A stretch of 64,000 nt of DNA from Pseudomonadota bacterium (lineage in GTDB: Bacteria; Pseudomonadota; Gammaproteobacteria; Burkholderiales; Burkholderiaceae_C): NCBI GenBank assembly GCA_022566735.1, contig JADFIG010000012.1:20516-84515 (forward strand), given 5' to 3'. The position numbers and the translations under genes are program-made. The stretch's first letter is position 1; every line of letters starts with the position of its first letter. Shown here piece by piece: positions 38,244 through 47,265 of this stretch. The notes beneath the pieces are model-generated. The model saw only the letters and a program-made list of their open reading frames with translations, had not been told where the DNA came from and made no database searches.

Positions 38244-39515
38244 ATGAATTCCTTCAAGACTTTCCTGAAAGCCGGGCATTCGCCCACCTTGTTCGCGGCG
38301 TTTTTGTACTTCGCGTTCTCCTGTTGCATCTGGGTGCTCAACGGCGCCATGGCCCCCTTCATCACGGAGGACCTGAAGCTGTCGGCGGCGCAAAAGGGCC
38401 TGATGCTGTCGGTGCCCATCTTTGCCGGTGCGCTCATGCGCTTCCCGCTGGGCATCCTGGCGCAGTACATCGGCCGCAAATCGGCCACCCTGGTCGAGAT
38501 GGGCATGATCATCGTGGCCATGCTGTTCGGCTACTTCTTCGTGCACAGCTTCAGCGACCTGCTGGCCATGGGCTGCCTGCTGGGCATCGCCGGCGCCAGC
38601 TTCGGTGTGGCGCTGTCGCTGGGTTCGGGCTGGTTCCCGCCCAAGCACAAGGGCCTGGCCATGGGCCTGGTGGGCGCGGGCAATGTGGGCACGGCGGTGT
38701 CGGTGCTGATCGCGCCGCCGCTGGCCCAGGCCTACGGCTGGCAGACGGTGTACGGCCTGGCCGCCATCGCCATCTGCATCCCCATGCTGGTGATGGTCGT
38801 GTTCGCCAAGGAGCCGCCCGACCGCGATGCGCACGCCTCCTTCCGCGAGCACGTCGCCTGCCTGTTCGAGAAGGACGGCTGGGCCTTCAGCATCATCTAC
38901 GGCGTGACCTTCGGCGGCTTCATCGGCCTGACGTCCTTCCTGCCGAGCTACTACCACGACCAGTTCCACGTCTCCAAGGTGGAGGCAGGCCAGCTCACCA
39001 TGCTGGCGGCCTTCATGGGCGCGGCGCTGCGCATCTTCGGCGGCTGGATCTCCGACCGCTGGGGCGGCGTCAACACGCTGTCGGTGGTCATCGTCACCGT
39101 GGCCATCTGCCTGGTGCTGTGCGGGCTGGCCTCGGCCTCGCTGGCCACCACCACGCTGCTGATGATGCTGTGCTTCGCCGCCCTCGGCGCGGGCAATGGC
39201 GCGGTGTTCCAGCTGGTGCCGCTGCGCTGGCCGCTGAGCACGGCGGTGGCCGGCTCGATGATCGGCGAGATCGGCGCGCTCGGCGGCGGCCTGGTGCCCA
39301 ACATGATGGGCCTGTCCAAGCAGTACGCCGGCACCTACCTGTGGGGCTTCGTGGGCATCGCGGTGCTGGCGATGGTGTCGCTGCTGATGATGCGGGTGAT
39401 GCAGGTGCGCTGGACCCGCACCTGGGCCGAAAAGGGTGGCCGCGCCCGCCACGGCGTCGCGGGCAGCGTCAATGCCGCGGCAGGAACATCAGCCAGTACA
39501 GCAGCAGCACGTTGA
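38244..39515 (+). CDS. narK: Nitrate/nitrite transporter, NarK family (MFS)
   Basis: A major facilitator protein of the nitrate-nitrite porter family (423 aa, 12 hydrophobic segments) that brings nitrate into the cell for assimilation. The nitrate signatures are visible: GGFIGLTSFLPSYYHDQF in helix 7 and AALGAGNGAVFQLVP in helix 10-11. Conserved Arg residues in helices 2 and 8 (ALMRFPLG, ALRIFGGWISDRWGG) bind the anion. The ATG at 38244 follows a GAGG site. The last 47 bases overlap the convergent kinase gene. Its promoter region carries sigma-54 and NtrC-like elements. Confidence 0.94.
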   Translation: MNSFKTFLKAGHSPTLFAAFLYFAFSCCIWVLNGAMAPFITEDLKLSAAQKGLMLSVPIFAGALMRFPLGILAQYIGRKSATLVEMGMIIVAMLFGYFFVHSFSDLLAMGCLLGIAGASFGVALSLGSGWFPPKHKGLAMGLVGAGNVGTAVSVLIAPPLAQAYGWQTVYGLAAIAICIPMLVMVVFAKEPPDRDAHASFREHVACLFEKDGWAFSIIYGVTFGGFIGLTSFLPSYYHDQFHVSKVEAGQLTMLAAFMGAALRIFGGWISDRWGGVNTLSVVIVTVAICLVLCGLASASLATTTLLMMLCFAALGAGNGAVFQLVPLRWPLSTAVAGSMIGEIGALGGGLVPNMMGLSKQYAGTYLWGFVGIAVLAMVSLLMMRVMQVRWTRTWAEKGGRARHGVAGSVNAAAGTSASTAAAR

Positions 39516-41217
39516 ACAGCAAGGACACGCCCAGGGCCAGCTGCCACAGCGCCTGGGGGTTGCGCGCCATCAGCGGCGTGGCCAGGGGCGCGTGCAGGGG
39601 CCGGGAGGCCCCGCGCTCCAGGGCCAGCAACAGCTCCTCCGCCGTCTCGAAGCGCTGACGCGGGTCGCGCGCGATGGCCTTGAGCACGAGGTGGTCCAGC
39701 CAGATGGGCACGTCGGGGCGCAAGCGCGACGGCGGCACCGGGTCGCGCCGGTAGCGGGCGATCTGGTAGGGCTCGACATCGCCATACGGCAGACGGCCGG
39801 TGAGCCAGCGGTACAGGGTCACGCCCATGGCGAAGAGGTCGCTCTGGGCTCTCACGCGGGCCTCGGTGGGGTCGTCGCTCCACTGCTCCGGGTTCATGTA
39901 GCTGGGCGTGCCGGCATGCAGCACGCGCAAGGCCTCGGGCGCATTGCCTGACAGGGCCACGCCCAGGTCCATCAGCCGCCACTGGCCGTCCTCGCCCAGG
40001 TGCAGGTTCTCCGGCTTGATGTCGCGGTGGATGACCCCATGGCGGTGCAGGCGGCCCAGGGCGCGCACCAGGATGGACGCGGCGTCCGTCACCTCGCGCA
40101 CCGTGAACGCGCGCCGCGCCGCCAGCATCTGCTCCAGGGACTGGCCCGGGTGCCAGTCGAACAGCACGTAGAAGCAGCTGGGCTCGTGCGGCTCGTGCAC
40201 GCGCACCAGGCCCTCGGCGCCGTTTTCCGTGACGCGGGCGCCCAGCCAGGCCTCGTGGGCGAGCATGGCGCGCTCCTGCGGATCGCTGGCACGGGCTTCG
40301 TGCAGCACCTTCATCGCGCGCAGGGGGCCGGCAGCGCCGCCCTGGAGCTCGCGCACCTGGTAGAGCCGGTGCACGCCATTGGCATGGACGCAGGCCTCCA
40401 CGCGCAGGCCGTCGAGCACGTCGCCGGGCTGCAGGGCGTGGGGCACGGGCAGCTGTGCGCCGCGGCGTGTCCAGTCTTCCAGGCGGGTGGCGGCCAGGCC
40501 GCGCACGCGCACCACCAGGGCCGTGGCGTTGTCGCGCCCACCGGAGGCCAGGGCGCGCGCCACCAGGGCGTCGGCCGCGGTCTGGGCGTCGCCGTCGGCG
40601 GCCAGCTGGCCGAACACCGCGGGCGAGAGCACGCCGTGCACGCCATCGCTGCTGAGCACGAAGCTGTCGCCGATCTGCACGTCACCGGAGAGGTAATCGA
40701 CCGTGACGCGCTCGTCCAGGCCGAGGGCCCGCGTCAGCCCGCCCTGGAAGCCGCAACGCACCATGCTGTGGTCTTGCGACAGCTGCAGGCACTCGCCAGC
40801 GCGCAGCAGGTGGGCGCGGGTGTCACCGACATGGGCCAGGGTGTAGCTGTGGCCGCGCAGCACCAGGGCGGTCAGCGTGCTCAGGCCGACCTGGGCCTCG
40901 CCCTCTTCCCCATGGGTGTTCTGGCGGCGGCGGTTGTGGTCGGCCAGCCAGCTGTTGAGCGCCGCGATCAGGCGGTCCAGGGCCACGGTGGTGTCCCAGG
41001 TGGGTGGCGTGGCGTGGTAGTCGCGCAGCAGGCCGGCCACGGTCGACACCGCCGCCTCCCGTCCACCGCCCCCCGTGGAGACGCCATCGGCCACGGCCGC
41101 GATGGCGCCCCAGGCCTCCTCCTGGGACGAGGCCGGCAAGCGCACGCCGGCGTGGTCTTCCAGCCGGTGGCGGGGGCCGCGCTGCACGCACAGGCCGATG
41201 TCAAGGTCGAAGCTCAT
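39469..41217 (-). CDS. Bifunctional PP2C-type phosphatase / Ser-Thr kinase with C-terminal membrane anchor
   Basis: A 582-residue fusion. Residues about 1-240 are a PP2C phosphatase with its Asp motifs (RLEDHAG, VADGVS, VGDTRA, LSSDGVHG, GRDNATA). Residues about 265-530 are a Hanks-type kinase with the ATP Lys in RAMKVL, HRDIKPEN near residue 397 and MDLGVA in place of DFG. The glycine-rich loop is poor (HANGVHRLYQV). One membrane helix ends the protein. Genes of this type recur in nitrate assimilation clusters, but targets are not known. It is divergent from nirB and convergent with narK. Confidence 0.9.
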   Translation of the reverse strand: MSFDLDIGLCVQRGPRHRLEDHAGVRLPASSQEEAWGAIAAVADGVSTGGGGREAAVSTVAGLLRDYHATPPTWDTTVALDRLIAALNSWLADHNRRRQNTHGEEGEAQVGLSTLTALVLRGHSYTLAHVGDTRAHLLRAGECLQLSQDHSMVRCGFQGGLTRALGLDERVTVDYLSGDVQIGDSFVLSSDGVHGVLSPAVFGQLAADGDAQTAADALVARALASGGRDNATALVVRVRGLAATRLEDWTRRGAQLPVPHALQPGDVLDGLRVEACVHANGVHRLYQVRELQGGAAGPLRAMKVLHEARASDPQERAMLAHEAWLGARVTENGAEGLVRVHEPHEPSCFYVLFDWHPGQSLEQMLAARRAFTVREVTDAASILVRALGRLHRHGVIHRDIKPENLHLGEDGQWRLMDLGVALSGNAPEALRVLHAGTPSYMNPEQWSDDPTEARVRAQSDLFAMGVTLYRWLTGRLPYGDVEPYQIARYRRDPVPPSRLRPDVPIWLDHLVLKAIARDPRQRFETAEELLLALERGASRPLHAPLATPLMARNPQALWQLALGVSLLFNVLLLYWLMFLPRH

Positions 41218-41246
41218 GTTCCGTTGGGAGGCGCGCGCTCAGGCAC

Positions 41247-41261
41247 GCCCCGTGATGGGGC
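41247..41261. promoter_or_regulatory. NtrC-like dyad, distal site before nirB
   Basis: GCCCC-GTGAT-GGGGC is a perfect dyad with the spacing of the NtrC site GCACC-N5-GGTGC, differing at one symmetrical base pair. It lies about 85 bases upstream of the -24 element. Confidence 0.4.
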
Positions 41262-41330
41262 AAAACCGGCAAGGCAAGCAAGGATGAGGCCGGTGCCTGC
41301 CGGGCAACTCGCATCGCCATTGTCGCGACC

Positions 41331-41345
41331 GCACCAGCCTGGTGC
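41331..41345. promoter_or_regulatory. NtrC-like dyad, proximal site before nirB
   Basis: GCACCAGCCTGGTGC matches the NtrC consensus GCACCA-N3-TGGTGC at every fixed base, as in the glnA enhancer. It abuts the -24 element directly, which is unusually close. Confidence 0.6.
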
Positions 41346-41361
41346 TGGCCCGGATATTGCG
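41346..41361 (+). promoter_or_regulatory. Sigma-54-type promoter of nirB
   Basis: TGGCCCGGATATTGCG matches TGGCAYG-N4-TTGCW with the required GG/GC spacing; A to C at one site and the last base differ. Start would be near 41372, and the nirB ATG is at 41408. Confidence 0.55.
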
Positions 41362-41407
41362 TACAGCTGGCGCACAACGATTCCAATCCCGCTGATGGAG
41401 CATTCGC

Positions 41408-43852
41408 ATGACCAAGATGAAACTGGTGATGGTGGGCAACGGCATGGCCGGTGTCCGCGCGCTGGAAGAGCTGTTCAAGCTCGCGCCTGACCTCTACGAC
41501 GTCACCGTGTTCGGTGCCGAGCCGCACCCCAACTACAACCGCATCCTGCTGTCGCCGGTGCTGGCAGGCGAACAGACGCTCGACGAGATCATCCTCAACC
41601 CGCTGCAGTGGTACGAGGACCACGGCGTCACCCTGCACCTCCACAAGAAGGTCGTCGGCGTGGACCGCCAGCGCCGCGTGGTGATCGCGGAGGACGGCAC
41701 GGAGGCGGCCTACGACCGCCTGCTGATCGCCACGGGCTCCAATCCCTTCATCCTGCCGGTGCCGGGCAAGGACCTGCCCGGCGTGATCGCCTACCGCGAC
41801 ATCGCCGACACCAACTTCATGATCGAGACCGCCAGGACGCACAAGCACGCGGTGGTGATCGGCGGCGGCCTGCTCGGCCTGGAAGCCGCCAACGGCCTGA
41901 TGCTGCGCGGCATGGAGGTCACCGTGGTGCACATCGCGCCGTGGCTGATGGAGCGCCAGCTCGACGACGTGGCCGGCAAGCTGCTGCAGCGCTCGCTGGA
42001 AGAGCGCGGCCTGACGTTCATGATCGGGGCGCAGACGCAGGAGCTGGTCGCCGGCGACGACGGCCGCGTCAAGTCCGTGAAGTTCAAGGACGGCACCGAG
42101 GTGCCCGCCGACCTGGTCGTGATGGCCGCCGGCATCCGCCCCAACACCGAGCTGGCCGAGAAGGTGGGCCTGCATTGCAACCGCGGCATCGTCGTCACCG
42201 ACACGATGCAGACCGTGACCGACCCGCGCATCTACGCCGTGGGCGAATGCGCCTCGCACCGCGGCATCGCCTACGGCCTGGTGGCCCCGCTGTTCGAGCA
42301 AGGCAAGGTCGTGGCCAACCACCTCGCCGAGTTCGGCATCGGCCGCTACACGGGCTCGCAGGTCTCGACCAAGCTGAAGGTGACGGGCATCGACCTGTTC
42401 TCGGCCGGCGACTTCATGGGCGGCGAAGGCTGCGAGGAGATCGTGCTGTCCGACCCCTTCGGCGGCGTCTACAAGAAGCTGGTGCTGCGCGGCAACAAGC
42501 TGGTCGGCGCCTGCCTGTACGGCGACACGGTGGACGGCAGCTACTACTTCAAGCTGATCCGCGAGGGCTCGTGCATCAACGACAAGCGCGACAAGCTGAT
42601 GTTCGGCGAGTCCAACATCGGTGACGTCGGCCACGAGGGGCACAACAAGGCCGCCGCCATGGCCGACAGCGACGAGGTCTGCGGCTGCAACGGCGTCACC
42701 AAGGGCGCCATCTGCAAGGCCATCAAGGACAAGGGCCTGTTCACGCTGGACGAGGTCCGCAAGCACACCAAGGCCAGCGCCTCGTGTGGCTCCTGCACGG
42801 GCCTGGTCGAGCAGCTCATCATGTTCACCGCGGGTGGCGACTACTCGGCCACGCCCAAGAAAAAGGCCATCTGCGGCTGCACCGACCTGAGCCACCAGGA
42901 CCTGCGCGACGCCATCCGCCAGGAAAAGCTGCTGAGCATCGCCGGCGTCTACAAGGCCAAGGGCTGGCGCACGCCCAATGGCTGCGCCACCTGCCGCCCG
43001 GCCATCAACTACTACCTGATCAGCACCTGGCCCAAGGAGGCGCACGACGACCCGCAAAGCCGCCTGATCAACGAGCGCAGCCACGCCAACATCCAGAAGG
43101 ACGGCACCTACTCGGTGATCCCGCGCATGTGGGCCGGCGAGACCACCGCCTCCGAGCTGCGCCGCATCGCCGACGTGGCCGAGAAGTACCAGGTGCCCAC
43201 CATCAAGGTGACGGGGGGCCAGCGCATCGACCTGCTGGGCGTGAAGAAGGAAGACCTGGTCAACGTCTGGAAGGACCTGGACATGCCCTGCGGCCACGCC
43301 TACGCCAAGGCCCTGCGCACGGTGAAGACCTGCGTGGGCAGCGAATGGTGCCGCTTCGGCACGCAGGACTCCACCCAGATGGGCAAGGACCTGGAGCGCG
43401 CCATGTGGCGCATGTACGCGCCGCACAAGGTGAAGTTCGCCGTTTCGGGCTGCCCGCGCAACTGCGCCGAGGCCGGCATCAAGGACGTCGGCATCATCGG
43501 CGTGGACTCGGGCTGGGAGATGTACGTCGCCGGCAACGGCGGCATCAAGACCGAGGTGGCGCACTTCTTCACCAAGCTGAAGACGCCCGAGGAAGTGCTG
43601 GAGTACACCGGCGCCTTCATGCAGCTCTACCGCGAGGAGGGCTGGTACCTGGAGCGCACCGTCCACTACGTCAACCGGGTCGGCCTGGACTACGTGAAGG
43701 ACAAGATCCTGAACAACGCCGAGCTGCGTCAGTCGCTGTGGGCCAAGCTGCAGTTCTCGCTGGAAGGCGAGCCCGACCCCTGGTTCGACTTCGACAAGGC
43801 CCGCGTGGACACCCGCCAGTTCGAGCCGCTGGCGGCCGGCCTGCCGGCCTGA
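41408..43852 (+). CDS. nirB: Assimilatory nitrite reductase [NAD(P)H], large subunit
   Basis: The product reduces nitrite to ammonium with six electrons from NAD(P)H, using FAD, iron-sulfur centres and siroheme. The 814-aa frame starts with an FAD/NAD(P) oxidoreductase domain (GNGMAGVRALEEL, later VIGGGLLGLEAANGL). Two BFD-type [2Fe-2S] domains follow (CGCNGVTKGAIC; CGCTDLSHQDL). The C-terminal half is the siroheme domain with the four cluster ligands C642, C648, C682 and C686 (CVGSEWC, CPRNC). GGAG precedes the ATG. nirD follows after 146 bases and nasA after that. Confidence 0.97.
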   Translation: MTKMKLVMVGNGMAGVRALEELFKLAPDLYDVTVFGAEPHPNYNRILLSPVLAGEQTLDEIILNPLQWYEDHGVTLHLHKKVVGVDRQRRVVIAEDGTEAAYDRLLIATGSNPFILPVPGKDLPGVIAYRDIADTNFMIETARTHKHAVVIGGGLLGLEAANGLMLRGMEVTVVHIAPWLMERQLDDVAGKLLQRSLEERGLTFMIGAQTQELVAGDDGRVKSVKFKDGTEVPADLVVMAAGIRPNTELAEKVGLHCNRGIVVTDTMQTVTDPRIYAVGECASHRGIAYGLVAPLFEQGKVVANHLAEFGIGRYTGSQVSTKLKVTGIDLFSAGDFMGGEGCEEIVLSDPFGGVYKKLVLRGNKLVGACLYGDTVDGSYYFKLIREGSCINDKRDKLMFGESNIGDVGHEGHNKAAAMADSDEVCGCNGVTKGAICKAIKDKGLFTLDEVRKHTKASASCGSCTGLVEQLIMFTAGGDYSATPKKKAICGCTDLSHQDLRDAIRQEKLLSIAGVYKAKGWRTPNGCATCRPAINYYLISTWPKEAHDDPQSRLINERSHANIQKDGTYSVIPRMWAGETTASELRRIADVAEKYQVPTIKVTGGQRIDLLGVKKEDLVNVWKDLDMPCGHAYAKALRTVKTCVGSEWCRFGTQDSTQMGKDLERAMWRMYAPHKVKFAVSGCPRNCAEAGIKDVGIIGVDSGWEMYVAGNGGIKTEVAHFFTKLKTPEEVLEYTGAFMQLYREEGWYLERTVHYVNRVGLDYVKDKILNNAELRQSLWAKLQFSLEGEPDPWFDFDKARVDTRQFEPLAAGLPA

Positions 43853-43998
43853 GTCGTCCCGCCCCACGGCCCCACTGCGGCACAAGGCCAGGCCCGTCCT
43901 GGCAGCGCCGGTCTGACCCCGGTGCTGCCGCGCACGCCTGGCCCGAGCGCCCCATCCCGCTTTCCCGCTGAGCCACACCCGAGCTGAAAAGAGCCGCC

Positions 43999-44373
43999 AT
44001 GAGCCCATCCACCCCCACCCCCGCCTGGACCCGCGTCTGCACCGTGGACGACATCCCCGCCCTCGGCGCCCGCCGCGTGCACCGCCCGCAAGGCGCGGAG
44101 GTCGCCGTCTTCCGCGCGGCCGACGACCACGTCTTCGCCCTGCTGGACCGCTGCCCGCACAAAGGCGGCCCGCTGTCGCAAGGCATGGTCTTCGGCCACA
44201 GCGTCGCCTGCCCGCTGCACAACTGGACCATCGGTCTGGACAGCGGCTGCGCGCAAGCCCCCGACGAAGGCTGCACCCCGCGATTCAGTGTCAAGGTGGA
44301 AGACGGCCAGGTCTACCTGGACGCCGAGGAGTTGAACCGCCTGGCCCTGGACGACACGCCCTGCCAGGGCTGA
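43999..44373 (+). CDS. nirD: Nitrite reductase small subunit (Rieske-type)
   Basis: NirD is the small partner of NirB, with a Rieske [2Fe-2S] fold. The 124-residue protein has both ligand pairs: C52 and H54 in CPHKGGPLSQG, and C71 and H74 in CPLHNW. Many NirD proteins have lost these ligands; here they are complete. It ends six bases before nasA, so nirB-nirD-nasA is one transcript. Confidence 0.95.
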   Translation: MSPSTPTPAWTRVCTVDDIPALGARRVHRPQGAEVAVFRAADDHVFALLDRCPHKGGPLSQGMVFGHSVACPLHNWTIGLDSGCAQAPDEGCTPRFSVKVEDGQVYLDAEELNRLALDDTPCQG

Positions 44374-44378
44374 GCGCC

Positions 44379-47228
44379 ATGAGCGCCACCATGGAAGGCA
44401 GCGTCACCCGCGCCACCTGCCCCTACTGCGGCACGGGTTGCGGCGTGCTGATCGAAACCCGCCCCACGCCCACGGGCCGCCAGATCATCCGGGTGCAAGG
44501 CGACCCCGCGCACCCGGCCAACTTCGGCCGCCTGTGCACCAAGGGCAGCACCCTGCACCTGACCGCCAGCGAGGCCGTCACCCGGCAGACCCGCCTGCTG
44601 CACCCCATGCGCCGTGCCCAGCGCGGCCAGCCGCCCGAGCGCATCTCCTGGGATGCCGCCCTGGACGAAGCCGCCGAACGCCTCGCCGACATCGTGCGCC
44701 GCCATGGCCCTGAGGCCGTGGGCTTCTATGGCTCCGGCCAGTTGCTGACCGAGGACTACTACGTGCTCAACAAGCTGGTCAAAGGCCTGCTGGGCACCAA
44801 CCACCTGGACACCAACTCGCGCCTGTGCATGAGCAGCGCCGTGGCCGGCTACAAGGCCACGCTGGGCAGCGACGCCCCGCCAGCCTGCTACGAAGATTTC
44901 GACCACGCACGCACGCTGTTCATCACCGGCTCGAACACGGCCTGGGCCCACCCCATCCTGTTCCGCCGCATCGAGGACGCCAAACGCGCGCGCCCCGAGA
45001 TGAAGCTCATCGTGGTGGACCCCCGCCGCACCGAGACGGCCGACATGGCCGACCTGCACCTGGCCATCCTGCCCGGCACCGATGTGGCCCTGTACAACGG
45101 CATGCTGCACATCCTGGCCCGCGACGGCCTGCTGGACATGGCCCATGTGCAGCGCCACACCCACGGCTTCGAGGAGCTGATGGCCGTAGTGCGCGACTTC
45201 ACGCCCGAGGCCGTGGCCCAGACCTGCGGCATCGCCCAGGCCGATCTGGAAACCGCCGCACGCTGGTTCGGCGAGCACACGCCCACCCTGTCGCTCTACT
45301 GCCAGGGCCTCAACCAGAGCAGCAGCGGCACCGACAAGAACGCCGCGCTCATCAACCTGCACCTGGCCACCGGCCAGATCGGCCAGCCCGGCGCCGGCCC
45401 CTTCTCCCTGACCGGCCAGCCCAACGCCATGGGCGGACGCGAGGTGGGTGGCATGGCCAACCTGCTGAGCGCCCACCGCGACCTGGGCCAGCCCGCAGAC
45501 CGCGCCGAAGTCGCCGCCTTCTGGGGCCTGCCCGAGGTGCCTGCGCAGCCCGGCAAGACGGCCGTGGAGATGTTCGAAGCCGCCGCCCGCGGCGAGGTCA
45601 AGGCGCTGTGGATCGCCTGCACCAACCCGGCGCAGTCCCTGCCCGACCAGGCCACGGTGCGCAAGGCCCTGGCCACGGCCGAGTTCGTCGTCGTGCAGGA
45701 AGCCTTTGCCACCACCGCCACCTGTGACTTTGCCGACCTCCTGCTGCCGGCCACCACCTGGGGCGAGAAGGACGGCACCGTGACCAACAGCGAGCGCCGC
45801 ATCAGCCGGGTGCGTGCGGCCGTGCCCCCGTCGGGCGAGGCCCGCCACGACTGGGCCATCTTCACCGACCTGGGCCAGCGCCTGGAGGCCCGCCTGCCCG
45901 GGCGCACGGCCACCTACCGGCCCGGCATGGCCACGCTGTTCCCCTACACGACGCCGGAGTCGGTCTGGACGGAGCACCGCGACAGCACCCGCGGCCGCGA
46001 CCTCGACATCACCGGCCTGAGCTATGCCCTGCTCGATGCGCTCGGCCCGCAGCAATGGCCGATGCCCGAAGGCGCCACGCAAGGCACGGCGCGCCTCTAC
46101 ACCGATGGCCGCTACGCCACGCCCGACGGCCGCGCCCGCTTCGCCGCCTTGCGCTACGAGCCCGTGCACGAGCCGCGCGACCAGCGCTTCCCCTTCAGCC
46201 TCAACACCGGCCGCCTGCGCGACCAGTGGCACGGCATGAGCCGCACCGGCACGCTGGGCCGCCTGTTCGGGCACGTGGCCGAGCCCACGCTGGACATGAA
46301 CCCCGCCGACCTGGCCCGCCTGGGCCTGCAGGACGGCGACCTGGTGCAGGTGCAGTCGCGCCGCGGCCAGCTCATCGCGCCGGCCGTGGGCGATGCCGGC
46401 GTGACGCCCATGCAGGCGCACATGGCCATGCACTGGGGCCAGGAAGCCCTGAGCGGCGTGGACGCCAAGGGCCAGCCCGTGGCAGGCGTCAACGCCCTGA
46501 CCGACCCGGCCTTCTGCCCGAAGTCCAGGCAGCCCGAACTCAAGCACGCGGCCGTGCGCATCCAGCGCGCCACCCTGCCCTGGCGCCTGGTCGGCCTGAG
46601 CTGGCTGCCCGCCGACCAGGCCCTGACCGTGCGCGAGCGGCTCAAGCCCTGGATGTCGTCCTTTGCCTTCGCCAGTTGCGTGCCCTTCGGACGCGAGGGC
46701 GAGGCGGCGGCTGATCCCGGCACACCGATGGTCGGCGTGCTGTTCCGCGTCGGCCACGCCGAGGCGCCGGGCGCCGGCGTGGTGCAGCAGATCGAGGACA
46801 TCCTGGGCATCGGTGGCATCGACGTGCTGCGCTACGACGACCCCTCGCGGGGGCAGCACCGCGCCATGCGCCTGCAGCGCGACCGCGACGGCATGCGCCT
46901 GCGCGCCTTCGTGCTGGCCGGCGACATCTCGGCCGAGGCCTGGATCCGCCCCCTGCTGCAAGACGAGCTGCCGGCCGATGCCCATGGCCGCGCCCTGCTC
47001 AACCCCGGGGTCGAGCCGCCCGTGGCCACGGCACCGCGGGGCAAGCAGGTCTGCGCCTGCTTCAACGTCAGCGAGGCGGCCATCCAGTCGGCCCTGGCGA
47101 CCTGCCCCGCCGACATCGGCAGCGACGCCCGCCTGGGCCATGTGCAAGGCGCGCTGAAGTGCGGCACCCAGTGCGGCTCCTGCCTGCCGGCGGTGCGCAA
47201 GCTGGTGCAGGTGGTCCCCGCCGGATAA
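44379..47228 (+). CDS. nasA: Assimilatory nitrate reductase, catalytic subunit
   Basis: A cytoplasmic molybdenum bis-MGD enzyme that reduces nitrate to nitrite for NirBD. The 949-aa protein has the N-terminal [4Fe-4S] ligands C14, C17 and C21 (CPYCGTGC) and the LCTKGSTLH continuation. Molybdopterin-binding blocks (ITGSNTAWAHPILFRRIE, GQPNAMGGREVGGM, LNTGRLRDQWHGMSRTG) follow. A BFD-like [2Fe-2S] domain closes the protein (CACFNVSEA, CGTQCGSC). That extra domain is usual for Klebsiella-type NasA and accepts electrons. It needs the cofactor step catalysed by Mog (21.4 kb). Confidence 0.96.
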   Translation: MSATMEGSVTRATCPYCGTGCGVLIETRPTPTGRQIIRVQGDPAHPANFGRLCTKGSTLHLTASEAVTRQTRLLHPMRRAQRGQPPERISWDAALDEAAERLADIVRRHGPEAVGFYGSGQLLTEDYYVLNKLVKGLLGTNHLDTNSRLCMSSAVAGYKATLGSDAPPACYEDFDHARTLFITGSNTAWAHPILFRRIEDAKRARPEMKLIVVDPRRTETADMADLHLAILPGTDVALYNGMLHILARDGLLDMAHVQRHTHGFEELMAVVRDFTPEAVAQTCGIAQADLETAARWFGEHTPTLSLYCQGLNQSSSGTDKNAALINLHLATGQIGQPGAGPFSLTGQPNAMGGREVGGMANLLSAHRDLGQPADRAEVAAFWGLPEVPAQPGKTAVEMFEAAARGEVKALWIACTNPAQSLPDQATVRKALATAEFVVVQEAFATTATCDFADLLLPATTWGEKDGTVTNSERRISRVRAAVPPSGEARHDWAIFTDLGQRLEARLPGRTATYRPGMATLFPYTTPESVWTEHRDSTRGRDLDITGLSYALLDALGPQQWPMPEGATQGTARLYTDGRYATPDGRARFAALRYEPVHEPRDQRFPFSLNTGRLRDQWHGMSRTGTLGRLFGHVAEPTLDMNPADLARLGLQDGDLVQVQSRRGQLIAPAVGDAGVTPMQAHMAMHWGQEALSGVDAKGQPVAGVNALTDPAFCPKSRQPELKHAAVRIQRATLPWRLVGLSWLPADQALTVRERLKPWMSSFAFASCVPFGREGEAAADPGTPMVGVLFRVGHAEAPGAGVVQQIEDILGIGGIDVLRYDDPSRGQHRAMRLQRDRDGMRLRAFVLAGDISAEAWIRPLLQDELPADAHGRALLNPGVEPPVATAPRGKQVCACFNVSEAAIQSALATCPADIGSDARLGHVQGALKCGTQCGSCLPAVRKLVQVVPAG

Positions 47229-47265
47229 TCGGCCTTTGCCCACAACTGAAGCACGGGAGTCCGGC

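Noticed and set aside
41311..41326. A minus-strand sigma-54 element for the PP2C-kinase gene
   Set aside because: TGGC and TTGC are present but one base too far apart, and sigma-54 tolerates little spacing change.
41201..44008. A 935-codon open frame opposite nirB
   Set aside because: Antisense shadow of nirB; composition only reflects the opposite strand.
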